A stretch of 64,000 bases of DNA from Zelonia costaricensis (Eukaryota; Euglenozoa; Kinetoplastea; Trypanosomatida; Trypanosomatidae): positions 1-64,000 of the forward strand of contig JASAOO010003489.1 of assembly GCA_030849075.1 (NCBI GenBank), written 5' to 3'. Each line of letters starts with the position of its first letter. Position 1 is the stretch's first letter. This document shows positions 12,701 through 21,530 of the stretch, piece after piece. Under the pieces are notes generated by a model. The model was not told the origin of the DNA. It made no database searches and saw nothing but the letters and a program-made list of their open reading frames with translations. The translations under genes were made by a program, and so were the position numbers.

Positions 12701-15700
12701 CCACCCGCCGCCGCAGGAGGCGCACCAGCAACACCGTGGCCGCCGCCACCACCACCGCCGCCCCCCGCTGCCGCAATCCCACCGGTGCCACCGCCCGCAC
12801 CACCGAGCTGCAGCCCGACGCCGTGCACACAGTGGCCAAAGCTGCTGAGGATCGAGCCGGACGGGCTCGGGAGAACGCTCGCGGAGTTCGGCGGAGGCAC
12901 AGCCCCGCCTGCCGCGGTGACGGGCACCACAACCGTCGCACCCCCACCGAGTCCGCTGAGCGGGGAGCCGGAGACCGGCGCAAGCTGGCTGCGGCGGTGC
13001 ACGGACAGAGCCGGGGATGGAGGGGGCAGCGACAAGACCAGCGACGGGGAGCCGCTCACCGCTGGGGTGCTCAGCGGCGTCGTCGGCAACGCCGACGCTG
13101 CGGCGGCGGAGCTGCCGCTAGACGCAGTGAAGGACGCGGGCACCGTGCCGGTGCTGCCCACGCTGCCTGCGTCGGCCACCCACGAGGGGGTGGTGGAGCT
13201 GAGCCGCGGCATCGAACCCGCTGACGGCGCGTGGTGGTGCTGGTGCGGGGGATAGGGCTGCGGCGGCGGCGACGACAGGGTCACCTCGTGCGAGCTGGGT
13301 GGGGTGGTGCGCTGCTCCGAGGTGGCTGGGGAGGAGTGGACGGAGCTGCTGTGGGGCGTCGCGCTGCTGTGGTGACAGTGCTGGTAGCCGGGGCCGTGCG
13401 GAGCCGGTCCCTGCGGCAGTGGTTGGCGGTTGGCGTGTTGCTGCCGCAGCTGCAGGAGGAGCGTCGAGGGCAGCGTATAGACCGCCGGCACAACACCGCC
13501 ACCGCCACCGCCAATGCCTGCCGTCGTCGTCGTCGCCGTGAAGGCCGCGCTGGAGGGTGCCATCAACGTGTGCACGGGTGGTGGCGTTGTGGGATGGAAG
13601 GACCAGGACCCGTGGCTGCCCTCCACCCCGCTGCCGACGCTGCTGCCCCCGCGACTGCTCGGGAACAGCTGCAGCGCGGGGCTGGGCGGACGAACGCCAC
13701 CGCCTTCGCCGGCACCTGCGGCCGTCGCGGCATCTCCGCTGTCCCGCCCGCTGCCCCCGTCACCTGCCGTGCCAAACGTGGCTCCGACCGAGGCACCACC
13801 ACCACCACCAACGCCAACGCCACCAGCGCCTGTCCCGCTGCTCGCCATCGTTGCCGTCGTCCCACTGCCGGCACTCGTGATGGTCGTGTTGTGGACACAA
13901 ATGGTGCCCGACGTCGACGTCTCCGACTTGGACGAAGCCGGGGACGAGGAGGACGCCACCGACGCCGTGGTCGTCCCGGTCGCCTTGCCGCTACGCCAGC
14001 CACCGCGCTCCGCGCTGCGGGCGCGCTGCGCGTGCTGAGGTGGCGGCTGCGGCTGTGTGGCCATCTCGCCACCCACGACAAAGCTGTGCATTGCCGACGA
14101 CGGGCTCGTCCGCTGAGTCAGCGAGTTGGCCGACGTGTTCGAGCTGCCACCGCCGCTGACGCTCGTGGCGGGGCTGTTCGCCGCGGTGACGAGGAGCATC
14201 GTGCGGGGTTGGTTGAGGAAGTTCACGGCTGTGGTGGCGGTCAGCGTGAAGCGGGGCGGGCGGGGGATGTGATGGGCGTCCCCAGCCGTTGCCGCGGCGT
14301 AGACATCAGCGTCATCGTCACCGCCGTCGGGGCCGCGCAGGTATTGATCGTCCGGGGAGGCGTGCAGCGGTGGACAGGACGAATGGCTGCGGCTCGTCTG
14401 ATGCTGCTGCTGCTGCTGATGCTGCTGCTGTGCGTACGCCTGCGAGGCCGTCAGCAGCCACGGGTGCACCACGGGCCCGGCCGCGTCCTCGGCAGCCCCG
14501 TCGAGCCCCGGCGGCCGCGGCTTCTGCTGCAGAACCATCGGCGGTGGTGAGGACGGCTGTGGGGGGCGCAGGAGGGAGTTCAGCTGGAACGGCGCCACCC
14601 CATCGCGCCACACCGCACCACGCCACGGGCCGGTCATGCTTGTGGAAGATGGCGCAAATGCGAAGGACGGCGACAGCACCGCGGAGGAGTGCGCTGCCGC
14701 CCCTGCCGCTGCACCGAGTGGCGTGGCGGCAGCATCGGCAGTCATGGCCATGGGCGCGCTGCTCGGGGTCGACGACGGGGACACCGGCGCAGAGAGCGCC
14801 ACATCCACGCGCACCGTGCGCACCGCCGCCGCCGCGGCAGCTGCGGCAGCTGCGGCAGCTGCGGTCGGCGCGTCAGGCCAGCTGGATTCTGCCTCCCCTC
14901 CGCCGCCACCGAGGACAGCGCTGGCACTGTTCGACTGCGTCCTAGCAGCGGTGTTGGTGGTGGTACGTGGGGAGGGGGCGGCAGTCGCCGCGCTGGACGA
15001 GGACGGCGACGGCGGTGTCGTGCGCCGGTGCGCCGGACGGGCCATCGCGCCATCGAGCGGCAACGCAGGCGCGCGCGGCGGAGAGACGGCCACGGCCAGC
15101 GCTGCGCCACCCGCAGCCAACGCGCGATCCATCAGGGACGCATCGCCTCTCTCGCCGGCTGGGTCGTGAGTCCCAACTGGTGGCCGCCGTGCCACGCGGT
15201 CGTCCCGCGCGTCTGGCTCGGCTTCGTGGGAGAGACTGAGCTGCGCGCACTGTTCGAGCGACATGCCGCCGCACAGCGACTTGGCGATCAGCCGCGTGCT
15301 GAGCCAGAGGGACTTGAGGTGCTGCTCCGTCAGCCGCGTCAGGCGCTGCTGTCGATAGCCGTTCAACGAGGCCGTGTAGAGGCCGCCGACGTCGAAGCCG
15401 GTGGAGTGCGCGCGGCCCCCGCCGCGGTTGCTAAGGGCGGTCGTGCTGTTGTCGCCCAGGCTCGCGGTACTGACCGAGTTCATGCCGTCACGCGTGCCGA
15501 GTGGCCGCAGAGACCACGACAACGGCGTGGTCCACGACGCCGTCGCGGCCCGGTCCCTTGCCACATCTGCCGTGTCATGCCCGCTGACACTGCCGGCCGG
15601 CCGCCAGGACACGCTGCCGGACGCCTCGTTGCGGGGCGCGAGCTGCTGATCCTGCTGTTGCTGCTGCGCCTGCTGCTGCAAGCTGAAGCTGAGGGGGTTC

Positions 15701-18700
15701 ATGGCCGTCGTGCACGCCGCGCCGCCCTCCCGCGCGTCCTCCTCCCCTGCGTCGTCGTCGTCGACACCCTCTTCCTCGTCCTCCCCGTTCCCCCTCCCGG
15801 TTGCCGTCGAGTCGACGGTGGGGTGCCCCTGCCGGTACGGCACCGCGATGCCCCCACCGACGGCGGTGCCACCCGGCACAGACATCACCGCCGCCACCGC
15901 CGCAGGGGGCTTCGGCAGCAGTGCACGCAGCTCACGCAGGTGGTGCCCGACACTGCGCGCGTCCGTGACAGCGACGCGAACGTGCGGGAGGACGTGCGGC
16001 TCCCGCGCCCCCGATCCCGTCCCGCGTGGGGTGCGCGGGGTGCGAGCAGGACCGCCACCAGCGGCACCACCATTCGTTGACGACGGCGCGGTCGTGCCGG
16101 CACCGTGGGTGGCCTGCCTGGCGGGCGCGGAGCTGTGCCGCAACGGGAGTGCGGAACCGGTGCTGCTATTGCCGCTGCCGGGCACCATCTTGGTGGCGCG
16201 ACTGAGGGGAAGCGGGAGGAGGCGCTGCAGCCGGTCGCGCTCCGACGATGACCGCGCGGCTCCGGCGTGGTCCCTGGCTACAGCAGTGGGCGCGGCGTCA
16301 GACGAGGGCGACGGTGCCGGGGTGGACGCTGCGGTGGGCGCGGTGGGCCAAGACGTTCGCTCTGCGACTCCGCTGCCCGTGCGCACCGCCTCCGACCCGC
16401 CGGCGCCTGACGCTGGCGCCGCCGCTGCCGCCGCATCCGCCCCTGAGCCGCGGGTGAGCGGGAGCAGGACCGGGGGCACGAGTGCAGCAGCAGCAGCCAC
16501 GCTCGACGGCGATCGCGAGCGCGAGCGTGAGGAGCACCCGGACATGGACGAGGAGCAGGTGCTGTGGGCACGGACGAAGGAGCATGTCGCCGTGTTTGGC
16601 TCCGCACTTCCCTCGACGGCGTCGTCGACCGAGCTGCCCACGGTGAAGGGCAGAAAGTCCGTGGCTGGCTGCTGTTGCGGCCGCGGATCATGCCGATGGT
16701 GATGATGGTGCCCCACTGCGTGTTGGTGATGGTGCTGGTCCCCGTCACGCACGGAGGGCTGCTCCTGCGACGGCGGCAGCACCGCCGGCGCGTCCGCCTG
16801 CGCCGCTTCGCGGCAGGCCTGGTGCGGGGCGTGTCCGCCCGCCGAGTCGGCCAAGCCCCACGCGGTCGGCGGGTGGGCCGCTGCCGGTGTGGTGGGGTGC
16901 GGCGCAAGGCTCGGCGCCGACGTGGCGGTTGCCACTGCTGCCCCCACCATCGCCGCCGCTGGTGTGGCATCGGCCGCCGTCGCCGCGGGCGCCGCGGACG
17001 CGTTGCTGAGGCTTGAGTCGCGCAATGGGTCGGAGTAGCGGCGGGTGAACTGTGGGTAATGCGCGCGGGCACGCAGGGGCATCAGGTGCGGCGCGGCGGC
17101 CAACACCGAGACGCCGTCGCCGCCACCGCCGCCGCCCCCACCACCACAATCACGAGGGCCCGGCATCCCATCAATGGAACGGGAAGATGGTACGACCGTG
17201 GTCGACTGCGGGCCGCGCCGCCGTGCCCGCTCCCCCAGCTGCAAAACGCCGGCCACACCCGCCGCGGCAGCAGTGTGGACAGAAGTGGACGCGGTGCTCA
17301 GACTCGCCGCGGTGGCTGCCGCCTCATCACCGGAGTTCCCCATCCCGGTCGAGAGCGTGCTGGAGCTCATCACAGACGGCGGCAACGTGCGCCGTGAGCC
17401 GTGCGACAGCGTCATGTACGACGCCGACATCTCCGAGCGGGCGGGTGTGAACGTGTTATTCGTCATCGTTGCTGCCATGGTGCTGCTGCCGAAGATACCG
17501 TGGTCGCCGACGGACTCTGACGGGCTCGTGTGGGCGTGGCGGTGGGCGTCGTACTGCCACTGTCCCGCCACGGTGGACTCCAGCGCGTTGGAGGCGACGA
17601 TGTCGGGTATCTCAGCTGGAGTGATCGTGTCGCGCCGGCCACGGATGTACATCAACGCGGGTCCCGTCATCGCCGCACGCACCACTGCCGAAATGTTGCC
17701 CGACGGCCCCCCGGCTTCCGTGAACGATGATGACGGCGCGTTCGGCGATGCTGTTGTGGGCGCCCGTGGGGGTGCGAGGGGGGAGGAGCCGGTGCTGCCA
17801 CTCGACCCGCCGCGACCCCCCAAGCCGGTGTCCGGCTCGTCACTCCCGTCCAAGACGCTGCACTCGTCACGCGACGGCGCCACCGTCTCCCGCTGCGCTG
17901 CGCTGTCGTCAATGCTGCGGTCCTGCGCTGACGCCGCTGATGCTGCGGCGGCGGTGTTGAGGTTGCAGGAGAAGAGCAAGCGGTTCGGCGCATCGCGCAC
18001 GTGCGCGATCCGCCCATCGGCAGTGGAGGCGACCGCGTCGCCCACCACTGCCCCGGCGCTGTCGCCGCCCATGCGGCGAGACCCGCGGCTGCCGCCGGAC
18101 GACGACTGCGCATCGGTGCGCTGCTGCGGCTGCGGCTGCGCGCTCGTCGAGGACGCCACCATCACGCGCACCACCCCTGTCTTATCTCTGGCCTCCGCCG
18201 TGTCGGGGATGAAGTGCAACTGCGGACGCGGCGCACTCCGCGGCGCACTCACCTCACCGGCGAGCCCCAGTGCCGCCCGATCCCCGCCGGCGCCCCTGTT
18301 CTGCGTCTCCTGCGGGTCGGCCATGGCGGTGGCGGCAGCCGCAAAGGCAGCAGCCGCGGCAGCACTGCTGCTGCCCCCGCTGCCGCCATCGCCGCTCCCC
18401 ACCCTCGAGCTGCGCCCCATCAGCTCATCCGACGTGCGGCGTGACAGTCGTGACACCGCTGCAGCGGCGGCGGCTACGACGGAGGTGGGGCTCACACCGT
18501 TGCCACGGCTGCTGCCGAAGACAGGGTTCGACGTGGCTGCCGCTGCGGCCCCGAGCGACGCGAGGGAGGTGCCGGGGGACACCGAGGCCGCCCCGGACGG
18601 GCCGGCCCGGGAGGGAGAGAAGAAGGAGAGCGACATGGACAAGGGCGAGTTGAAGCCCACGCCGTCGAGGGCGAACACCATCGATCTCGCCGCTGTCGAA

Positions 18701-20136
18701 GCTGCCGGCGTGGCGTCGGCGGCAGCAGTCGTGCCGCTTTCCTCCACGCTGGCGTCGCTCCTGCTCCTCGGACTGCCGCGCACACTGCCACGACCCGCAG
18801 CATCGCTGTCGGCGGCCTCCGTGGGCACCTGCAGCACCGCCGCCTTCGGCTCCAACGCGCTGACGCGGGCAGCGGGCGCCTCATCGCTTGCCCCGTGCCG
18901 CTGTGGGGCCGCAACGGCGGCGGACGTGGCGGCGTCGCTCGGGCCCGCGTGGGGATGACCCTCGTCGTGGTGAGGCTGGGGCTCGACAGCGCGATCGCGG
19001 GACTGCGCAGGCTGCGCGTGCGTGTCGGCGCACGCCCCGGGTGCGGGTGCCGCGCTGGATGAGGAGAGGACGCTGCCGCTGGAGCCGAGGCCAGCCCCCG
19101 CGCTGGCGCTGTTGCTGTAGCTGCGGCTGAGGCTGCTCGCTGGCGCGTGGGGGTGGTGATGGAGGTGGGGCGCGTGGTGATGGGGGAGGGACCACCACGT
19201 TGGCGACCCTCGCCCACCCCCGCTCCCCGTTGTGAGGGCGTCCTCGGAGCTCAGGGTCGAGGACGCGGCCGCGCCAGCATGCGGCTCACGGCTGCCGGCT
19301 GACGCAGGCGCGAGCTGCGCGAGGGCCAGCGATGGCCCGGGGGGCCCGGCGCCGCGCCATGACGTCGTCGAGGTTGACGTCGTAGATGCCGTCGGCGCCG
19401 TCACTGCAGCAGCAGACACAGGCGGCGACACGGCCGGCCCACCACCCGCGCTCCGTGACGCGCCAGCGGCGGTCCCCACCGTGGAGCTGCTGGAGGAAGC
19501 GGAGGGGCTGATCAGGTTCTGCGAGGCGCTCGCCCGCGAGGCGCTGGAGGAGCGCCAGTGCCGCGGGGGGTACAGGCGGTTCAGCGAGGCTGGCAGGACG
19601 ACGCTGGTGCCGGACGCCGGCGCGCTCGTGCTCAGTCCACTGCCCATGTGCAGCACCCCACCAGCCGTGGAACCGCCTCCGCCACTCCTGCCACTGCCGC
19701 TGGCGCTGCTGCGGCGGGAGATGGGCAGCAGCGCCTCCCTTCCATCCGCCGCCTCACGCCGCACCTCGACGATGCCCCGGCCACCCCCAGCGCCGGCGCC
19801 GGCGCTGCGAGGGCTGTTAGGGCGGGGTCCATTGCCCCCGTGCCCTGCGGACATCGAGGCCGAGGGCACATGTAGCGTCAGCAGCGTAAGCTCCTGTTGC
19901 GGTGCACCCGCGTCGGGGCGCTCGGCTGCAATGCCATCCACGTCATCAGCGCGTCCGCTGTTGGGGGAGGGGGCGGCGGCTGAGACGGCGATGACGGCTG
20001 TCGTGAGAGGGGAAGAGGGGCGTGAGGGTGCGCGCTGAGGGGCCGAGTGGTCTGCGACGGTGCTCGGTGCGGCCCTCGCTGCCGCTGCGGCGACGTCTTC
20101 AGGCTCGCAGCCATCGCCGTGTGAGGACGCACTCAT
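3757..20136 (-). CDS. Giant low-complexity protein, 5459 residues, function unknown
   Basis: A single uninterrupted frame encodes 5459 residues, mainly Ala, Ser, Thr, Gly and Pro, so most of the protein should be disordered. The ATG at 20136 (MSASSHGDG) is the first in frame; nine further codons upstream are reached only through TTG. There are Ala runs (about residues 1757-1772 and 2549-2562), Gln runs (about 1484-1500, 1899-1912, 4340-4354), a His-rich patch (about 1131-1152) and acidic patches (about 3067-3082 and 4750-4761). I recognise no catalytic domain, membrane segment or coiled coil. A few stretches look more ordered: about 822-870 (with MYIRGRRDTITPAEIPDIV), 1026-1042 (QFTRRYSDP), 1580-1640 (NGYRQQRLTRLTEQHLKSLW) and 5370-5412 near the C-terminus. 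These may be the functional islands. Stop-free coding over 16 kb in a GC-rich genome argues that the gene is real. A scaffold or cytoskeletal role is only a guess. Confidence 0.8.
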   Translation of the reverse strand: MSASSHGDGCEPEDVAAAAARAAPSTVADHSAPQRAPSRPSSPLTTAVIAVSAAAPSPNSGRADDVDGIAAERPDAGAPQQELTLLTLHVPSASMSAGHGGNGPRPNSPRSAGAGAGGGRGIVEVRREAADGREALLPISRRSSASGSGRSGGGGSTAGGVLHMGSGLSTSAPASGTSVVLPASLNRLYPPRHWRSSSASRASASQNLISPSASSSSSTVGTAAGASRSAGGGPAVSPPVSAAAVTAPTASTTSTSTTSWRGAGPPGPSLALAQLAPASAGSREPHAGAAASSTLSSEDALTTGSGGGRGSPTWWSLPHHHAPHLHHHPHAPASSLSRSYSNSASAGAGLGSSGSVLSSSSAAPAPGACADTHAQPAQSRDRAVEPQPHHDEGHPHAGPSDAATSAAVAAPQRHGASDEAPAARVSALEPKAAVLQVPTEAADSDAAGRGSVRGSPRSRSDASVEESGTTAAADATPAASTAARSMVFALDGVGFNSPLSMSLSFFSPSRAGPSGAASVSPGTSLASLGAAAAATSNPVFGSSRGNGVSPTSVVAAAAAAVSRLSRRTSDELMGRSSRVGSGDGGSGGSSSAAAAAAFAAAATAMADPQETQNRGAGGDRAALGLAGEVSAPRSAPRPQLHFIPDTAEARDKTGVVRVMVASSTSAQPQPQQRTDAQSSSGGSRGSRRMGGDSAGAVVGDAVASTADGRIAHVRDAPNRLLFSCNLNTAAAASAASAQDRSIDDSAAQRETVAPSRDECSVLDGSDEPDTGLGGRGGSSGSTGSSPLAPPRAPTTASPNAPSSSFTEAGGPSGNISAVVRAAMTGPALMYIRGRRDTITPAEIPDIVASNALESTVAGQWQYDAHRHAHTSPSESVGDHGIFGSSTMAATMTNNTFTPARSEMSASYMTLSHGSRRTLPPSVMSSSTLSTGMGNSGDEAAATAASLSTASTSVHTAAAAGVAGVLQLGERARRRGPQSTTVVPSSRSIDGMPGPRDCGGGGGGGGGDGVSVLAAAPHLMPLRARAHYPQFTRRYSDPLRDSSLSNASAAPAATAADATPAAAMVGAAVATATSAPSLAPHPTTPAAAHPPTAWGLADSAGGHAPHQACREAAQADAPAVLPPSQEQPSVRDGDQHHHQHAVGHHHHHRHDPRPQQQPATDFLPFTVGSSVDDAVEGSAEPNTATCSFVRAHSTCSSSMSGCSSRSRSRSPSSVAAAAALVPPVLLPLTRGSGADAAAAAAPASGAGGSEAVRTGSGVAERTSWPTAPTAASTPAPSPSSDAAPTAVARDHAGAARSSSERDRLQRLLPLPLSRATKMVPGSGNSSTGSALPLRHSSAPARQATHGAGTTAPSSTNGGAAGGGPARTPRTPRGTGSGAREPHVLPHVRVAVTDARSVGHHLRELRALLPKPPAAVAAVMSVPGGTAVGGGIAVPYRQGHPTVDSTATGRGNGEDEEEGVDDDDAGEEDAREGGAACTTAMNPLSFSLQQQAQQQQQDQQLAPRNEASGSVSWRPAGSVSGHDTADVARDRAATASWTTPLSWSLRPLGTRDGMNSVSTASLGDNSTTALSNRGGGRAHSTGFDVGGLYTASLNGYRQQRLTRLTEQHLKSLWLSTRLIAKSLCGGMSLEQCAQLSLSHEAEPDARDDRVARRPPVGTHDPAGERGDASLMDRALAAGGAALAVAVSPPRAPALPLDGAMARPAHRRTTPPSPSSSSAATAAPSPRTTTNTAARTQSNSASAVLGGGGGEAESSWPDAPTAAAAAAAAAAAAAVRTVRVDVALSAPVSPSSTPSSAPMAMTADAAATPLGAAAGAAAHSSAVLSPSFAFAPSSTSMTGPWRGAVWRDGVAPFQLNSLLRPPQPSSPPPMVLQQKPRPPGLDGAAEDAAGPVVHPWLLTASQAYAQQQHQQQQQHQTSRSHSSCPPLHASPDDQYLRGPDGGDDDADVYAAATAGDAHHIPRPPRFTLTATTAVNFLNQPRTMLLVTAANSPATSVSGGGSSNTSANSLTQRTSPSSAMHSFVVGGEMATQPQPPPQHAQRARSAERGGWRSGKATGTTTASVASSSSPASSKSETSTSGTICVHNTTITSAGSGTTATMASSGTGAGGVGVGGGGGASVGATFGTAGDGGSGRDSGDAATAAGAGEGGGVRPPSPALQLFPSSRGGSSVGSGVEGSHGSWSFHPTTPPPVHTLMAPSSAAFTATTTTAGIGGGGGGVVPAVYTLPSTLLLQLRQQHANRQPLPQGPAPHGPGYQHCHHSSATPHSSSVHSSPATSEQRTTPPSSHEVTLSSPPPQPYPPHQHHHAPSAGSMPRLSSTTPSWVADAGSVGSTGTVPASFTASSGSSAAAASALPTTPLSTPAVSGSPSLVLSLPPPSPALSVHRRSQLAPVSGSPLSGLGGGATVVVPVTAAGGAVPPPNSASVLPSPSGSILSSFGHCVHGVGLQLGGAGGGTGGIAAAGGGGGGGGGHGVAGAPPAAAGGTGGGAGGGALGTAPLAVFGSSASTSMSMSSLLAAALSAPPVRAPFIKVQREEVAADTTPDLDSDARVSGARRAAAAAAAAAAAAASKSASTSREWRANSNSGSSGGGAAAAEQGNASVGVRPRCSPTPQDPQRHLSPPTGGLAPAGLSRPAHDDNATEDGGAGAATQTKLMPDVPGATPPGERRHRPLSRPPTSPSSPLTRSPYATSAAAGEERVALPSIHESIESVTRAMRGSAKTPLSSAATSALAGESGMAGSGAAARWGRQDAGFTASPPTQHPLTTTAAAAAAALQQQPSSSSSFSASRFSRAADALSVVEGSAAPRSGEVADALAASLPLLLRAPFEMSGSASTARTSATTTTTTTTTASGSLQGFTTPPLAGSMSGTGRSSTYTAAAESFIASVPAALRGAPWRPHEGVGAEDAVDLRPPGTATATAAAATAAAASRPFGTAGHANKDVHDALYTTPRDASTAKPSAAPTPSAAATACPPPPTLPTSSLAFAAAAAAVTAAAARGGAARSPDTWASWDVQRGQLLQPSQLSLDTTPNSSARDVALSAHRSATVAGRAREPPAGSSPHAANAVTAAASAGLLFGENEEDDYEDDIVAAAVRRERSSQLYITGAAEAAAPPPSPAATAPPPPPPPTAEVVVRSDAVGVGPGTRLRLGACLMEDAGHGGENASTMNASSSSGSGSTAAGAAVSPVYRESTASPPACAARRRHDGDGDEDDTGKPTTCPLSLAPRDLREPGSLSPGTNSSSGGSALPALHTLTAAAAAGTAAAMTPICGCGGGGQGSGNTLIPLHESYIAESPVSSASDQLAPGGCDFNSAAAAAAAAAGVASEMRGAPALLISNASRRAGAARNPPTPPVSPPCPTSLTPQSTAVAGGPAPASHEAAPVGWTASQLRADEEASNTIVRCSGSSSRGYESSTVCDSPEELEIVTGADVVGARAVPRESPQGVTHDTAGAESRVVAHPTLALTSDGSASAATGSSPATCPQDEKACDDACRHRDGPHDPRRALRTSVVVLAAPAAAPMAATLRTAPPLEPPRAATDAGRQEAEGGVEDHRGARHTDATAGLATVSAVTSGDYATSDEPESDLRRPVVEALDLATHDATSGNAIDEDVSAPSFTEQPRAQDAAAAESRSPVGVGVGAERPLASLDTREADPTPSLSVSQTNTQAQPAHVSTGRTLSSLETLTSSAQFSATLDSLRSPVTSLALSAAWSSRQHGSSNLTTSAASTTTMMSTMDSTGIGSMLGLTAPGMAGSSSTAGSRRDGGSGSTPSGRRSTTPSMPAVAAASAAGLPAAQSPKAPAAVPASTTASATATSAVAPSPFTVTVVTTSTPPSSPALHANAAAAAHPATLVLAAAAAWTPSSTVTLSSSTASAANFSHSTFFCATASSSASRARSPEQRPSFDADRVSGGPGFNLSGGSGGGGAAACRGGGSGGGGARWVAPLPRYRLSAAPTQVDTVLAVSTSSIVSPMSASAAPPASGITATTTAQPSPASPVAAATDVSTAHPTPMSSMSTAPPHTMALLPLSPLPPIPPPTDYPFLLPRTPTTRNGSDEEREGGSGGSYADDFDAYTSDDSGSGGSAADTKDQHSRTLRHEARSAVGHDAAASGGAPVMASDEEESAARKPLLCNAMASVLPRDGDDALDDAEGAPSQYRDEVQQTHTTAGALGSGIQHPVELVADSSGSYTLPHAEGSASDPSHTLPSTTFLDCSGAVMPAGVVAVRAVAGATATAATWASRDERRLLPRPNNSSSAISHPESYSSLSSAVVESGAGASRSDTMPGAQSLASPTDGGTRAELPAYSVEESMLVAATEAVTADECLSTMDTDVCAATSASASRDARGGVDAGQEAGEEVDAVVQQQQQEQQQEQPVVDARHEAAHAGGGGDDSSAQEDDDDDDSGAWDLADGGPGDGDARGDNGSGGSSGSPPAQPHRGPAVAVPAIRLPARSTGAGCGCDILTTTAAAAAVRGFTAPVTAVDNSVGLAGSPRSGRSANGAPPSPLVWSMTVSSSASRSPRLVGDSPLRERPLSSVRASSLRASTTGWHPGGTRGGGGGAGGGAGGVGGTSAFPTPNTSLAASAPAAPALRAHAHAGLAAVAAARAATAGQALERGSARTSRSVSRPAQTSISGSGGGFTQASVSTISSSAPSSSSREAAMCRLSDRSTSSPAATGSGGGVGDGAGDADALIRDMAHTRSGGDDGVAIASSATGASVAACFSGHSTVDAVAGEAAASQGRPSPPRSPPPAAATATAAEVGGGRQMGTLMDDEDDEDDEVVTAAPFRGSPLAPDEDPAAAAAATAAPTIIAITTAAAPSSSPLRRPRTASTASSSSAPSSSSPAASPVSERSPLLRLGCGGEPDLKDSVGGDAVRAAPATSAAAAAAAVQLAINAPALGVTVGVEGIVTPTTPAHMRLPWLTFAENGAEGCHLAAPASGAAATAAAGEGAELSVSATSAARVARQQGALGEVGQRSALADAAVAPVAAARGARTGQMEDSAGAADPAATPSITFGTGCTPSAATSLCLPSIAAPPLPRYASLSTTLVSPITSVPTTTVGDDANIGACSSEMMSAFTPALALDSSDNSASAIAAALAAASRRTSGEAETSGARVSLRHPAVSVPPSTLRGTLWSGDAACSEPVVSAQPETVLAGTPLSTQSTAAGRRSLDQDEDGSVTCEPERLAKEAAVMETQPPEEQGTAGPPPPSPAAGEGSAPHRAFSRAAPSAQTADATPAPPPPPLMPRVCLREGGVPRYEDTMAEGRSGSAGPAIGRHGNTVAAATVTPASQPPPQPCSSDAAADLHNDADAPHLAGRHVIPSYYLAQCEDGLADVAGTSHGWHAATSAFFQDAGGIAATPRGGVWGESRGDSASLSSPAAFSGLPSRPARASDLYAASSALARRRAAVRAYYDHSVSLTNSVGNAAANTRGVASAASRERAAAAVAGTLVNGDAADSAAAAMTHNDRLVALIKQASWGGGQV

Positions 20137-21530
20137 GGAATGGAGCACGTGCGGCAGACGCAAGGCAGCTCGTATGTGTGTGTGTGTGTGTTTGTTTAGG
20201 AGGAGGAGGCGCGAGGGACTCAGTCTTCTCCTCTAGTGGAGAAGCGAGTTTGCCAGCGCCGCTGATGCTGTACGGGTCCGGAGGGGAAGGGGGGAGGTGC
20301 CGGTAGCCAAGCAGCACGCTCGAGGCCTGTGTCTGGCCGTGCCCTCGCGCGCGTCGATCGCGCACCCGGCGACGACGACGTTCGATGGCGCAGGTGTCTT
20401 CTCTCTATCCTTTGTTTTTTTCTTCTTGTACTCCGCTGCTGCGCGAGCACGCCGCACGCACGTGAAGTCGGGCGAGGGGAGGAGCGTCACCCACGACGGC
20501 GGCACAGCGACGGTCGCCGCAAACAAGTAGAAGATGGTGGGAGAGAGGCAGGCAGCGTGCGATAGCGGGAGGGGAGGGGGAGGGGGGGGGGCTGAAACTC
20601 CGACGAGGATCAGGGCGGGGGTACGGTGGTGAAGGCAGTCACGGTGTGTGCTACAAGGGAGAAGAGAAGCAGCGGGGGAAGGGCGAGGCGTTCGAGGGGG
20701 GAGCGGAGGGGGGGGAGGGGAGGGGAGGAGGGGCGGTGTGCGATGAGATCTACAAGAGGGACGACGAGCACACACGCGTCTTTGGGCGGAGAAAACCGAT
20801 ATGGAAATGTGGCCGTGTATGTGCGTCTCTAGCCTTGTGTTTGTATCTGTGTGTGTGTGTTGATGGGTGGGTGGGTGGAGAGAGGGGAGGGAGGGCGGAG
20901 GTGTCGCCCGTCAAGGCGCTGTAGTACGGGCGCTGTGAAGTACTGGCGGGTGCAGGTACGCTGAGGAACGTACACACCCCCACATGCACGCGCGTGCCGA
21001 CGTGATGCTGAGCCGCAGAGAGTGCGGGATGGAGGAGCAGCGGAAGGCAGAAGGGGAGTGCAAAGAGGGGCAGGGGCGGGTTAAGGAGGCGCAGTGGATG
21101 CTGCTGCATGCGAGCGAGCGCGTTGGCTGCCAGACACACGCACACGCACGTGTGTTCGCATCCACCCACCCCCCGCTGGACCGCCTCGGACATATCCCGT
21201 GTTGCAGGAAAGAGCGCGAAGGGAGTGGGGAGGGCCAAGGTGGTGGTCAGCTCAGGCGTGCGCACCGGCGAAGGGATCTGCTTTCGTGTGACGCTCAAGC
21301 AAGTTAGAGAGTCGTGTGCGAAGGGCGGGCGGCGGGGGGGGGGGCAAGAGAGTCGACACGCCCTTCCCACTCTCCCGTTCCCGATCCTTCACTTCCCTCC
21401 CTCCCTCCCCATGAGGGGCCGGGGGAGGGGGGGGGGCACGCACGCGAAGGATTGGGCCACCCCGCGCACACCAGCGACGCCCTCTTAGCCGTTCATTACT
21501 GTAAACTCGTCGCTCTTCGACGTCGCGACG
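20137..21530. other. Spacer between giant gene and Slx9-like gene
   Basis: No credible gene is present. A GT run at about 20175-20191 lies just before the giant gene's start. G-rich runs at about 20565-20595 and 20698-20735 are homopyrimidine on the coding strand. The remainder is mixed GC-rich sequence with short CA/GT repeats. Confidence 0.7.

Noticed and set aside
13195..13225. Another B-box-like string (GGGTTCGATGCC on the minus strand)
   Set aside because: It lies inside the coding frame of the giant gene and has no accompanying tRNA structure.
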